Shown here one piece after another: positions 53,641 through 64,000 of a stretch of 64,000 bases of DNA (positions are counted from its first letter, which is position 1; each line of letters begins with the position of its first letter). The stretch comes from Isoetes taiwanensis. Taxonomy: Eukaryota > Streptophyta > Lycopodiopsida > Isoetales > Isoetaceae. The stretch is taken from assembly GCA_021234155.1 (NCBI GenBank), contig JAJEKV010000087.1, forward strand, positions 3,217,242 to 3,281,241, in the 5' to 3' direction. The translations under genes and the position numbers were made by a program. The notes under the pieces are model-generated. The model saw only the letters and a list, made by a program, of their open reading frames with translations. It searched no databases and was not told where the DNA came from.

Positions 53641-53699
53641 TCTCATTAGTTCTGTTTTCATGTTCTTTTTATGTCTATTGAAATTTAGATCATTTGTTT

Positions 53700-56600
53700 G
53701 TTTGCAGATGAGGTCGTTCCTATCCCGTATGGCTTTAATGGCTGATGTTCTTGAGCCATCTCAGATCGACTCTCTTTTGATTTTATCGAGCATAATAAGC
53801 GGGCCGAATCTGTAGACCCTCTACCTTCCAGCTCCGTGATCACCAATGACATTTTCGAGTGCCGTAATAGAACACCGCAGCAGTGCTGCCCGCTTTCGAA
53901 CATGGCAAAGTGAAGTTGAGGAAATTGAGAGGATGGCACTTGAGAAAGCTAAAGCGGTGTGTGCAGAGCCTTCAATGACTGCCGCAACAGTAAAAATCTT
54001 TCATCACCAAGTGCTAAATTAGTAATTGGAGAAGCTAAGAAAGATTCAACTTGCCTCAAAGATCATCATCTGCAGTCCCGCCTGACCTGTTATTCTGAGA
54101 AGCTACAAAGGACACAGATCCAGATTTTAACCCGGAGATACCAGGGGAAGAGGAAGTTGAGTTGGTAGTTGAGTCCACTCCAAAGAGGAGGCAAAAGAAT
54201 GCTGGTGATGGCACTCCAAAAGGAAAAAAGCGGGTAAAATCTCCAAAGAACAAAAAATGTCCTCCGAAAAAGAAAATCTCCGTGCAAAAAGTGCCACCAC
54301 CACCTAGAAAGAGGTATGTCCAAGATGAACTAATTTTGTTAAACATCTCAGTTATGGTAATTAACCACATTTTTTTTTTTGTGCATAGGACACGATCACA
54401 GTCGCGTGAAGGAAGCTGATCCCGATCCTTCCGAGTCGGAACCAGGAAGAGGAAGAGGATCTACAAGCAACTATTGATGTGATAACAAATAAGGTGCAAA
54501 GTCCTCGAAGATCTTTGAAAGCTTGGTGATGAATTTACAAGGTGAGTAATATACAATTGATTACAATAGATATATTCTTTTGCTAATCTTTGTTGTTTCC
54601 TTGTACAGTTTAGTGAACCGACCGAAAAGGTTGGTTCCATTCCTCCTTATAGGGATTTGTCCTCCTAAGCCTGCACCCTCTATCTTTCAAAGTGATGTTG
54701 ACGAAGTTCTTTGAAGCTGGACTTGACCTCTAAGATGGTAGATGTCTATGGGAGGTAGGCTAGCATTTCAACATATTTATGTTATTTCATTCCCTAAGTC
54801 ACTCATCTTATGTATTAATATGTAACTGGATTTGTGTGCGGTACCTTTGTAGCGATCTTCCATCTGATTAGAAACACAAGTTTTTACGGTTCGACGTAGG
54901 ACACCTTCAATTTTTGTGAATTCCCTCAAGACAGGGGGGGGCAGATGCACGTAACACTAACATAAAGGAAGGGCTGGATGGCATTTTGATTGCAAGATGC
55001 CAATACATATTTGTTCCAATGCAAGGCCCAAATGTGGCATTGGCAATACTTGTGCTTGCTGGTCCAATGAAAAGCTCTTTTCCATCTATAGCTAGCCCAA
55101 GTATACAGATCCTCTCTCTCTGTCAAAGGCTATGTACCCGATGCTAAAGTGGTCCGTAAGTAAGTATGAGTTTCTTTTTGTTTTTATGATTTGATTATTC
55201 TCATATTACAATTTCTTATGCTTGATTTATTCTCACATTGCAATTTTGCGGGTTTCATAAGCTTGTGATCAATAACATGATGCTCCGGATCCAAAAAGCT
55301 TTAAGCCATGGTAGGAAGAACTTTGATGCTCCACGTGTTGGTCCTAAAATGCTTAAAACTAGTACCAAAGAACCCTTGCATGTACATTGTGGCTTACATG
55401 CACAAATTCATAGATGCAGAGTGGTTGATGCACAACCAAGCTCCATTTTGTAAGTAGAACATGTTATTTTCCTATTAGTTATTTGTTGGTATAGTCCTCT
55501 AATACTTGTGCACCATGCAGATGACACCGGTTGGTTCACGATGCCTATGCCAAGTCACGGAGGGATCATCTAATGGAGGCATTAATTGTAGAAGGCGAGA
55601 TGAATATACAAGCAGCTTGTTCCTACATTGGGGTAGATAGTCCCTTTGACTTGTTTGTAAATTACGTTTTGTATGAGCCATGCTCCAGAGCTTCTTTGTA
55701 CTCAATAAGTAATGAAAAATTAATTTATTTGTCTCACTTACACCTGTGCAAAATAACAATCGTGTAATTATCAATGTGTTTTCTCAATTGTGTGTCGAAA
55801 TGTAATTATAAATTGTGAATCTCAAGTGTTTTTTTTGCTGGCGGTGTGAATCATCTAATTTAGGAGAAAGCTTCGTTATCTTTGACTTAAATTACGTGTT
55901 GGGCAAGAGTGTGCACAAGAATGAAAATATTAACTCAAGATACCAACAGATCCGTAAAGATGAGCTTCAATTTAATATAGGAAGCTTGAGTTTTTTACTG
56001 CAGGCCAGGGTTAGCATCACTGTTAGCATTTGTAAGAGAAGGGTTTGATGTTGCCATCTGGTCTTCACTCACTTCTAAAAATCTTCAACCAATTGTGGAA
56101 CATATTTGTGATGCTTTTTCCATAAAGCTGAAGTTTGTTTACCGGAGCAAGTGTTGGACTCCGCCACACAAACACCCTCATCGAAACCTCAAAAGGGGTT
56201 GTTTGTGAAACCATTAGTGCGTGGTATGGAAAGAGTACCCGAGTACTATGGACATCTGATTACGACGACGGCGAAAGATACAAATCCACTTTGAATCTCG
56301 TAGGAAGCTACATATGTCCTTTCTCTTGGACACCGATATTAGCTAGTGACAGATTGCTTGTCATGGAGCTCATTCCATGGCTTAATGGATTCAAAATGGC
56401 CGAAGATGGTATAGTTTATGTGAAAGAGCATCCAATGACTAATGCAGCAGATGGCATATCGGAGCGAGTGTGGAACAGATTTCTTCGGCAAACTATGGCA
56501 GCAACTTGGGTGCTTCTTTGCCTAAATTTAGTCAATATCTGGACAAGGAATGGAGAAACTGCCATCATGTTATTGGCCCTATTTGCCCATTGTTGGTACA

Positions 56601-57182
56601 GACTTTGGTGATGTACAAATTCAAATGTTATGAATATATGTATCAAAGTTTTTGTTCATTGCACTTGAGTACTCTATTCTTCTTGTCTTTCTTATTGGTA
56701 CAATTATGAGTGTGTATACATAATTAAGTGATCTTCATTTGCTTTGTAGATGAATGGACTGAAACACAAAAGACTATTAAGAAACTAAGAGATAGAGTTC
56801 TGCTGCACCCAGAGGTAATACAAACCAACACAAGCTGCAAGTACATAGGGTTGGGGACCGATTATCGCCTCTATACTGCTGTTCCTGGACTTTGGGAAAA
56901 GGTTGAGCAAATTGAAAATTATGAGGAACGAGCAACCATGAAAGGTATATTGGCAAAGAAATCACTTGTTGCACAACCCTTGGGGGAAGGCACGTGTCCT
57001 GGAAGATGCAGGCTATGTAGGATGGAAAGGTTTGCCAGTGGCACGTGCTATAGAAACCGCATGGACTACTGCTTTAGAGGATATCTCTTCAGCCTCTCGG
57101 CGGGCTGGAAGACATGATGCAATAGTCATAAGATATCAGGCTCCATGCATCGACATTTTGAAGCTTGGTCATGAATTATGAG
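53700..57182 (+). pseudogene. Multi-exon gene with FCP1/HAD-like phosphatase domain
   Basis: A run of exon-like pieces with plausible splice sites (CAG at 53707; donor GTATGTCC 54314 with acceptor GCATAG 54388; TTGTACAG 54608; GCAG 55519). A Lys/Pro-rich basic segment (54110-54314: STPKRRQKNAGDGTP, PPPPRKR) precedes an FCP1-type HAD domain at 55866-56330: FVIFDLNYVLGKS (motif I, second Asp replaced by Asn as in plant DLNG forms), RPGLASLLAFVREGFDVAIW SS (motif II), FVKPLVRG (Lys) and DDGERYKSTLN (motif IV) in shifted frames. Later parts (to HELstop at 57182) are unknown. HAD phosphatases of this type act on phosphoproteins, but the motif I change suggests no activity. Several frame breaks. 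Confidence 0.5.
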
Positions 57183-57364
57183 CCATGCTCATTTTTGGGT
57201 GTGTTATATTTATGTCCACAATATAAATAAATCAACCATTTGTACATGAAAACCTGTCCATTTTTTATCTTTGCCATGGATTGAAACCATTTTAGTGTTT
57301 ATGCAATTCAACTTTCTTGTGTTCAATTCTAATCAACTTACACTTAACAAATTTTTATAAGATT

Positions 57365-57435
57365 TTGAATGTACAAAAAGATGTACATAAGATGTACACA
57401 CTGTTGTACATCTTATGTACATTGATGTACATAAT
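57365..57435. repeat. TGTACAT palindrome array, cluster 2
   Basis: Six TGTACA/GTACAT words in 70 bp, between the convergent ends of the plus- and minus-strand genes. Confidence 0.85.
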
Positions 57436-57469
57436 GCACTTCAAGTAGTCCGGTTCTTCTTCGTTCTTA

Positions 57470-60400
57470 TAACAAAGTATTACAATATTTCGTGAAAGTA
57501 CTACAGATCCGACTTAGTCCATGTCATCTACAATTGCCGGAAGTTGTGATAACAATGTCTCATGGACTTCATCCGCAAGTGAAATGTTGCGGCTTGCCCC
57601 TTGACTTGTGTTTTACTTTCTTGAATGGGATTCGAACCCCAATCACAGTTCCCGCAGTACCAAAACATTCTTAGTAGGAAGCGGCTTTATACTTATTGTG
57701 GGGTACTGGGATTAGTTCATAATATTGTCCTTCAATGACACTAGTGCCAGCAGAGTATTCATTTCCATAGTCATCAATTGAATCTTCTTCCAATGCATGC
57801 TTTTCCCCTGGTGCACATGAGAACATAGTATGAAACACCTTCCACATTGTCGGTGTGCAAAAAGACACAAATACATCAAACAAATTCTACATTGTCATCT
57901 AAACCAGCCTCGCCCCTCTGCATACAAAACTTCCACATCATTTTCAGCTTCAACACGAGAGGCAATATGATCTGTGGGCTCCAAACTTTTAGAGACCATT
58001 CTCCACAATGTTTAATGTTCTCACAATTCAACCAATTGAAGTTAATGCAAGCATCACAAAAGCACGAGAGTGGTCCGCGATAGCAACTTTGTTGGATCTG
58101 GCCGGGTTTATAGTTGACACGTAATGTATCCGGGCTGAGTACTGTAAAGTCTTGCAATTGAATGCTTCTTTTGTTCACATCTGCTTTTCCAACCTCCCAA
58201 AACACCCTTTCACAATCCGATTCCTTGGCCCTTAAACCGCACAAGCAAGTTTTGCTTTTTGTCATCGGGCATGCCATTTTGTTTTCTCCGCTTTCGCTCT
58301 CAAGCCACAACTTTGCTATACCCGCCATCATGTGTGCCTTTCCCATGGCCAGATCCAAAGAAATTCCATATCACTCGAATTTTATTTTCAACATGGTATC
58401 TACTGATTCGATACCATGCACGCAGATTTGAATTGAGATGCACAACCATCCGACCACACATAATGAAGGTTTATGTGTCCACCTCCATTATTCTTAAGCC
58501 ACCCCAAATGTAATTTAAAACCATGTTGCACAAAATGAGTGTCATGCTTCCTCGTCATCCCAAAAACATAGAAATGCATCGCTTTTTTTAAGCTTACCTT
58601 CTATTTTCATCATTGAAATATGGACCAAAATACTAATTTGATCAGATTCCAATGCTCGGATTGCACTTCATCCTCGGTTTCAATGTGTAGTTCTCTCGCA
58701 AAAGTCAACAAATGACAACACACTATTATCCGGGAGTTTCTCAACACATCTTTTAAACTGCTTTGCTTTCGCCCGATTGTCTTTGTAAAGTTATGATGTC
58801 GTAAACTTAGCAAGCTGATTTTTCATGTTCTTTAACAAAGCAGATGCTTTGTCATTCCGATCAACTAATCTAAGCCTTCGGATGTACCTTTTTGGATGGC
58901 TCATTGACATATGCATATACTTGCCAGTCCACATTCAATTCCATCTTCCTCGTTTGACGGATGTCTAATTTCTTCACTCCACATTCATCACATTCGCCTT
59001 TGATGCATTTTAGTTTATGTCATTCATCCGTCACATATTTCAAAACTGTTGACCTCCACAAGATACTAACATTATCAAAAGTTTTCTTGTTTGCTTGACA
59101 TACTCCATTGTTTCTTTGGGATGCATGTACACTCACAAACAAGCAAGTGCAATTAACATGTAGGGATCTCCTCATATCATTGAAGGCCTTTCAGACAGAT
59201 GCTTGCTCATGTTTGACACAACAACATGTGTTTCTCTCCTTCAATTTCCTTATGCAATCAGGTTTGATACCGAACCGTCGAGGCTTAATTTTGGTATCGG
59301 GATTACGATATACAAACCGTTGATAAAGCTCGCATCGCAATAACAAAAGCATTAAAGACCATGTTAGCAAAATGATGTCGGCAAACCGGATGCCAAAAGA
59401 GTATTGAACTATACTATTGTACAATTAATGTATGTTCTATGTACATAAAATGTCCATCCAACAGTTCCACCGACTGTTATCGTACATCTAATGTACATCT
59501 AATGTACAAAGAGTACATCTAATGTATGACCAACAGTTCTAATCAACATCCAATGTACATCCAATGTACATCCAATGTACATCTAATTAATGTTCCAATA
59601 TTAGTACATCACATTAATGTTACAATATTAGTACAACTAATGTACATATGTCGATTTGTTTGGCTTCATTACCCGAAAGTACACTAAAATGTAGAATGAT
59701 GTAATTTTGATATTCAAGTACATGTAAATGCTGTTTGCATGGACATGTAACTCTAATGGATGTACATCTAAAAAAGTACCTAATAGCACATCACCGCAAG
59801 ATTTCTCGCTACTATGTAAACAATGTAAAATGCAATACATTTCATGAGAACCATGTGTATTCATTAACAGGTCACTTTCGAATGTAACTAGAATGCATTT
59901 AATGTACTAGAATGTACGTAATGTACTAGAATGTCATGAAAGAATTTTGGAAGAAAACATAAACTCCAAGACCTGAATTGATTCAATTACAAGAGCAAAC
60001 CCGTGAGATATCAAGGTATTGTATTGCTTGTGTTCTCCTCTTCATGACATCTCTAACCTTTGGTGAAACTTTTGGTATTGTCAAGCCAAAATTCACGAAC
60101 CTCGACATTTGATTGAATCATCGATTCTATTTGATCTTGGCATCCTTCCCGCCAAAGCCCATACATTTGCTCCACTTGAATGACATTATCTTCCTTCTTT
60201 GCTGCAGCTTTGGATAAATTTCTTGGTCTGTATCTTTAGCAATTTTGAAGAAACATTCTTGTTTATATCTCCTTTTTTCCAACAATCATTGATAACGATT
60301 GAATGTTTTGTACCCAATTTATCTTTGCTATTAGCGCATTCTTTTCTTGAAGTCCATCTTTCAAGTTTTCGATCATTGATTTCATAACAATAACGGAAGG

Positions 60401-60720
60401 ATTTCCAATTACAGGTTCGAAAAACAGAAAAAGCCCTGTCATCTTGCAACAAACGATCACAAAAACTAATCTTTGATCCGACGAAGCGTTTGCCAAAGAA
60501 TCGAGGATGCAATCCAACCGATTGTCAACACGCTTCTTTATTTGTTTTGTGGCATAACCTTGGCGGCCAATGTCGGCATATTTGCGCTTAGAACCATCAC
60601 TTCCATTGGAATTCTCACCCTCCATGAACAGATTGACATGTGTTTGCTTCTGAAATTCCTTCGGTGTTCTTCCTGTGAAAGGGGGGAATTTCGGAAAGGG
60701 AGGGACGGATCCATTCAATT
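57470..60720 (-). pseudogene. Cys-rich transposon-like protein gene, decayed
   Basis: Minus-strand pieces: 60718-60263 starts MNGSVPPFPKFPPFTG and has KRKYADIGRQGYATKQIKKR; 59330-58880 has RNPDTKIKPRRFGIKPDC, ERNTCCCVKHEQ, VNCTCLF, CIKGECDECGVKKLD and ELNVDWQVYAYV; 58280-57880 has KTCLCGLRAKE, GPLSCFCDACINFNWLNC and W. The order of a Lys/Arg leader, a CxC...H motif, CxxxxCxxC and a final CFCxxC resembles proteins of animal and fungal DNA transposons as I recall them, but I cannot name the family. Stops include TGA (two) and TAG. TGTACAT arrays lie in the gap 59400-59940, probably introns. Confidence 0.4.
59405..59935. repeat. TGTACAT palindrome array, cluster 3
   Basis: About 18 words, including three tandem 'ccaatgtacat' units at 59550-59585 and 'aatgtacta.aatgt' repeats at 59883-59935. 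Spacing is irregular (10-40 bp). Confidence 0.9.
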
Positions 60721-60819
60721 TGGTTCGGTGGTTCGGTGGTTAACCAAGAATTTCGGGGGGAATGTCAGGGATGATCTTGCAATCATTGCATATCTGACAC
60801 AAAACGACAAACCATAGTA

Positions 60820-60895
60820 TCTTGATGTACATCTAAAATGTACCCCAAAAAAGCACAAATTCGTCCTTCAATTCAGTACGATGTACGTACACCCT
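60820..60895. repeat. TGTACAT palindrome array, cluster 4
   Basis: 'gatgtacatctaaaatgtac' and 'gatgtacgtacacc' near 60823 and 60880. These are the last copies; none follow to 64000, so the array stops here. Confidence 0.85.
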
Positions 60896-60899
60896 TTCA

Positions 60900-62255
60900 T
60901 GCTTTTACCCTTATATTCAAGTCTTACATATAGTAGTATGCTATTTTTAACATCAAATTGGAGATCTATGTTGTCAATGAAGCTTAAATCCATAAGAATT
61001 ATAGTCTATCATGAAAGACAAGCTAAAATTACTATTATTACACCTAAGATTGGAACTCCTAAGTAGCACACACATGTCCTAAGCTTATGATAGTAAAAAA
61101 ATAAGAAGATTTCATCGTGTGTTTTGCACTAAGACGGTAGAAACTATATTTTGAACTTCTATCGTATGTTTCGTCAATCATGAGTTGAAAAAGAATGTTA
61201 TCTTGCTTTAAAATATGGCAAGCCTAAGTACAAACTAGAAATTGTCCATTTCTATATTAAATCAAATCTTCTACATAATGTGTTACTTTTAACATGAAAT
61301 TCAAGGTTTATGTTGTCAAGGAAAGGTCACATTCATAAAAAATAAATTGCCTATTATAAAAGTTGAGTTTTTTGTACTATTACCTTAACTAAACTCCAAT
61401 TTTGTGTATTGGCAACCACTTCTAAATGTAAAGAATACATGGTTATTCACCATATTTAAGTTGATAAAATTCTTTATTATGTAGATATAAGTGGAATGTA
61501 TAGAATGCATCATTTATTGCCCTTAGAAAGCTTATATATGAGTTTAGTTACCCTATTATAGTTCTATTTTTGTCCTAGATTCTGTGTCAAATATTCTTTC
61601 ATGAAAATTGAGATCAATATGACTTATGAACACTTCAAAAAAATAGTGGATTATAGTTCTTAGAGTTGACAACTTATGGCTACAAGTCTTGCGTCAAAAC
61701 ATATTATAGTAAAGGAGAAACAATTCACAATCTCAAACATCTTTTTTGAGCTAAATATGGTTTGACGACTTCATATAATGTCATCTAATAGCACCGAAAC
61801 ATGAAAACATGCAAATCAATATGTTTATTATAAAACATCAATTACTTTCAATTTTAGAAACATTTGATGCTAGAAAATTTAGAGAATGCAGTTCTGGCCT
61901 GATGTAAGAACTGCTAAATTCTATAAGGTTAGGCAATCACCACAACATATCAGTAAATCTATTTGTCATGAAATTCTCCATGGCCATAAATAATCGAGTG
62001 ACAGAGTGGTGGTATCTTATGAAATGAAAATTTCTCTTGTTAGATATCTGGGTTTAAGTGGCAGAGGGGTATGTTGGACCAATTCTGGTGGATGAATCCA
62101 GAATAGTTCTAGTAACAACTCTAGTGTTAAAGTTTGCATGTAAGTTTTTTTAGATGCTAGCTTTCTTTTATAGATTTCAGGCTTCTGCATATTAGTTTTC
62201 TGTTCTTATATGTGATCTTAGGGTTCTTAGGCATGTTTTTTGTTTCATATACAGA
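60900..62255. other. AT-rich non-coding interval
   Basis: No gene or clear repeat. Poly-T/A-rich, with imperfect repeats of 'taacatgaaattcaaggtttatgttgtcaag' and 'taacatcaaattggagatctatgttgtcaat' (61290, 60948). Confidence 0.35.
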
Positions 62256-62261
62256 AAGAAC

Positions 62262-63400
62262 ATGGTGCTTGAAAACTTTGGAGGTTGGATCATGGGGTTT
62301 CTTCTGTTATTTCTTACATATGCATTCTGCTATGTGTTTGGAGGTTCTGAACATGTCGTCTTGAGGTTTGTAGGCATGGATTCGAGTCAAAGTTCTAAGC
62401 CAAGCTTTGATCTGCATATCTCTCAGGCTGTTGGGAATTCTGGAATTTCCACTTTATGTGATATAACTATACTATAGGATGAAGATGCCAGCTTTGAAGA
62501 CGAGTTTTGTGAAAATGCAATTACCATGTATCTTGAAGAAGCAGAATCTAATGGGCATATACGCGTATTTGTCCCATCTGAAACTGAGAAGGAGAATTCT
62601 GGGAAACAGCCAGTAGTTTCTTTTCTAGAAGTAGACAATGGTTTGCTGCAAGAAGTTCATAGCAGAGAAATTAGCAAGTCTGAGGCAAAAATTCAGTTGG
62701 TGAGGAGGCCGCTTGATAGTTGGAGTGTCCATGTAAAGGTTGCTATTGATAAGAAAGTTGAAAAACTGGACTTGAAAGAGTTTGCAGACATGTTGGTTTA
62801 CAAACTCTTTCAAAACTAGTTCTTCAACAATTCAGGTTGTGAAGCTAGATGGATCGATGTTCCCCTTCTAAAATGTAAGTGTTAATAATTTAGTTAAAAT
62901 TCTTTTATATATATACTTCTGAACCTCTTTCTTGTAGGCTTCAAGATTTCTTTAGAAGATTTGGAGTCATGATCTGGCAGCAAGAGCGCATGATTGCATT
63001 AACTATTATAAAGGAATTTCTTTTTAATATTAAATATATGTTGTTTTGTTCAACCAGTAAGGCTTGCATGCATTGTTGCGATGAGAAGGTCCAAAATAAC
63101 ACTAAGGGTCTGTAAAAAAAAGGGAAGAAAGTAGATGAAATTTCATTTGCAAATGAACAGACCCATTTGTCTAATGTCGACCATGGAATACAACATTCCA
63201 TCGATATGCAAAAGAGGCTGTTGTTTTACAACGGAGTTTATAGAGTACAATGAGAGGCTCTCAAAGCAGTATGAAGTGAGCATAGACATGTACCAAGAAG
63301 ATTACTTTTGGATGCCTCTTTATGAAGATGACGTGATTGTGACCTTCAAAAAATTTTATTCACTATCTGTACACAAGTGTGGGGTTTAAGCATAATATTG
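62262..63400 (+). pseudogene. Unknown gene family, copy 2
   Basis: Pieces at 62262-62477, 62480-62818 and 63095-63260 match the copy at 3-4 kb in order: an acidic SFEDEFCENAI / DFEDDLVSN block, IRVFVPSE / FSTVAVPA, QPVVSFLEVDNGLLQEV / GGVWVV..DEELQREV, and VCKKKGKKVDEISFANE / VCKKRKKVDEIAYADE. The longest piece (DEDASFEDEF to YKLFQN) is open for 113 codons and has a charged, helical character. No domain is known to me. The first piece (MVLENFGGWIMGFLLLFL) may be chance. Confidence 0.45.
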
Positions 63401-64000
63401 GGAAGCAATTTTTTTGTCGCCGAGATAGGGTGCTGGAGGGGAAGGGGGGGATGCTTTATGCCTAATATGCTAAGTTTAGGACCTGCTATCGAATAAGGTT
63501 CTTGAGTGCGAACAAATTTCGGAGAGATCGTTGGCCCGCCAAGAATCCCTTCCCAAAAATGATGCTACCACGCCAAATTCTTCTTCCCCATTCAATGATT
63601 GAAACTGATATACCTGAGATTATGATATCAGAGATTGTGGCATCAAGTGTTATGGTGGCCAAAGAATGATCAAATTTAAGAGATGAGCTGCCTTCAATTA
63701 CCTCCTAATAATGCAAATGTGTGTCTCCCAATACAGCTTGTAGGAGAATTATGTCTGCCAAAAGAAGGATGCAGAGGAAGAGAAGAACAGAAAGATTAGC
63801 ACTTGAATCTGCCTCTAATCCTCACAGATTGGCCACTTGAACAAAACAAAAATTCGCAAAAGGTATTTGGATAATATTCATAATGTATGTAAGAATTTAC
63901 TTCAAGATGGTGGGGATGAAATATTGGCAAGAGCAATATAGGGATTGCCAGAAATTGGCATCATGGATCACAAAGAATTGTTTGCAGTTAGGCATGTGGT
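63401..64000 (+). other. Continuation or flank of copy 2
   Basis: Short coding-like stretches in shifting frames (VLECEQISERSLARQESLP; ETDIPEIMISEIVASSVMV; KRRMQRKRRTERLALES) but no stable frame. The region runs off the right edge. Confidence 0.3.

Noticed and set aside
57620-57640. B-box-like GGTTCGAATCCC on the minus strand, possible tRNA gene
   Set aside because: No A box, anticodon arm or acceptor pairing upstream; it lies in the likely coding part of the Cys-rich gene.

Overview
The window is nuclear DNA of a land plant. Coding sequence is split by GT-AG introns. It carries LTR retrotransposons, LINEs, TIR elements and microsatellites, and one full-length plant-type metallophosphoesterase, the ADP-ribose/CDP-alcohol diphosphatase at 31.8-32.8 kb. 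A receptor-kinase remnant and a partial LIN9/ALWAYS EARLY-like gene also fit a plant. Wide gene spacing, an L1 ORF1 of the Transposase_22 type and unfamiliar transposon-like genes point me to a large-genome non-angiosperm (fern- or gymnosperm-like), but this placement is inference.

Layout. 0-2.3 kb: minus-strand Ty3/gypsy remnant running off the left edge. 2.9-15.1 kb: a coding fragment of an unknown gene family, split by a Mutator-like TIR element (9-bp target duplication), which is itself split by a near-complete 10-kb Ty3/gypsy element (5-bp duplication, about 1.9-kb LTRs, extra RNase H between protease and reverse transcriptase). 15.1-24.2 kb: a second TIR element, a small two-exon gene fragment, a receptor-kinase pseudogene, and an L1-type ORF1 interrupted by a 796-bp insertion. 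26.5-30.5 kb: a minus-strand multi-exon gene joining a ParB-like domain to a beta-class amino-methyltransferase; its introns carry a 12-16-bp palindrome family. 31.8-32.8 kb: the diphosphatase. 34-36.4 kb: LINE 3' fragment and a TA-flanked TIR element. 37.9-39.3 kb: ALY-like exons. 41-46 kb: microsatellites, tandem duplications, foldbacks and an ORF1-only LINE copy. 48.4-49.3 kb: Ty1/copia remnant. 51.7-60.9 kb: a module of three TE-like genes (coiled-coil/zinc finger protein, FCP1/HAD-like protein, convergent Cys-rich protein) with dozens of ATGTACAT-type palindromes between them. 62.2-63.4 kb: a second copy of the family split at 3-15 kb.

The most unusual parts are the ParB-methyltransferase gene with its intronic palindromes and the 51.7-60.9 kb module with its own palindrome family. 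Both look like mobile or virus-derived gene sets rather than ordinary host genes. Many reading frames are broken by one-base changes in homopolymer runs, including in the conserved-looking ALY-like gene, so some breaks may be assembly errors. Other breaks are TAA/TAG where flanking residues suggest glutamine, which fits C-to-T decay of methylated DNA.
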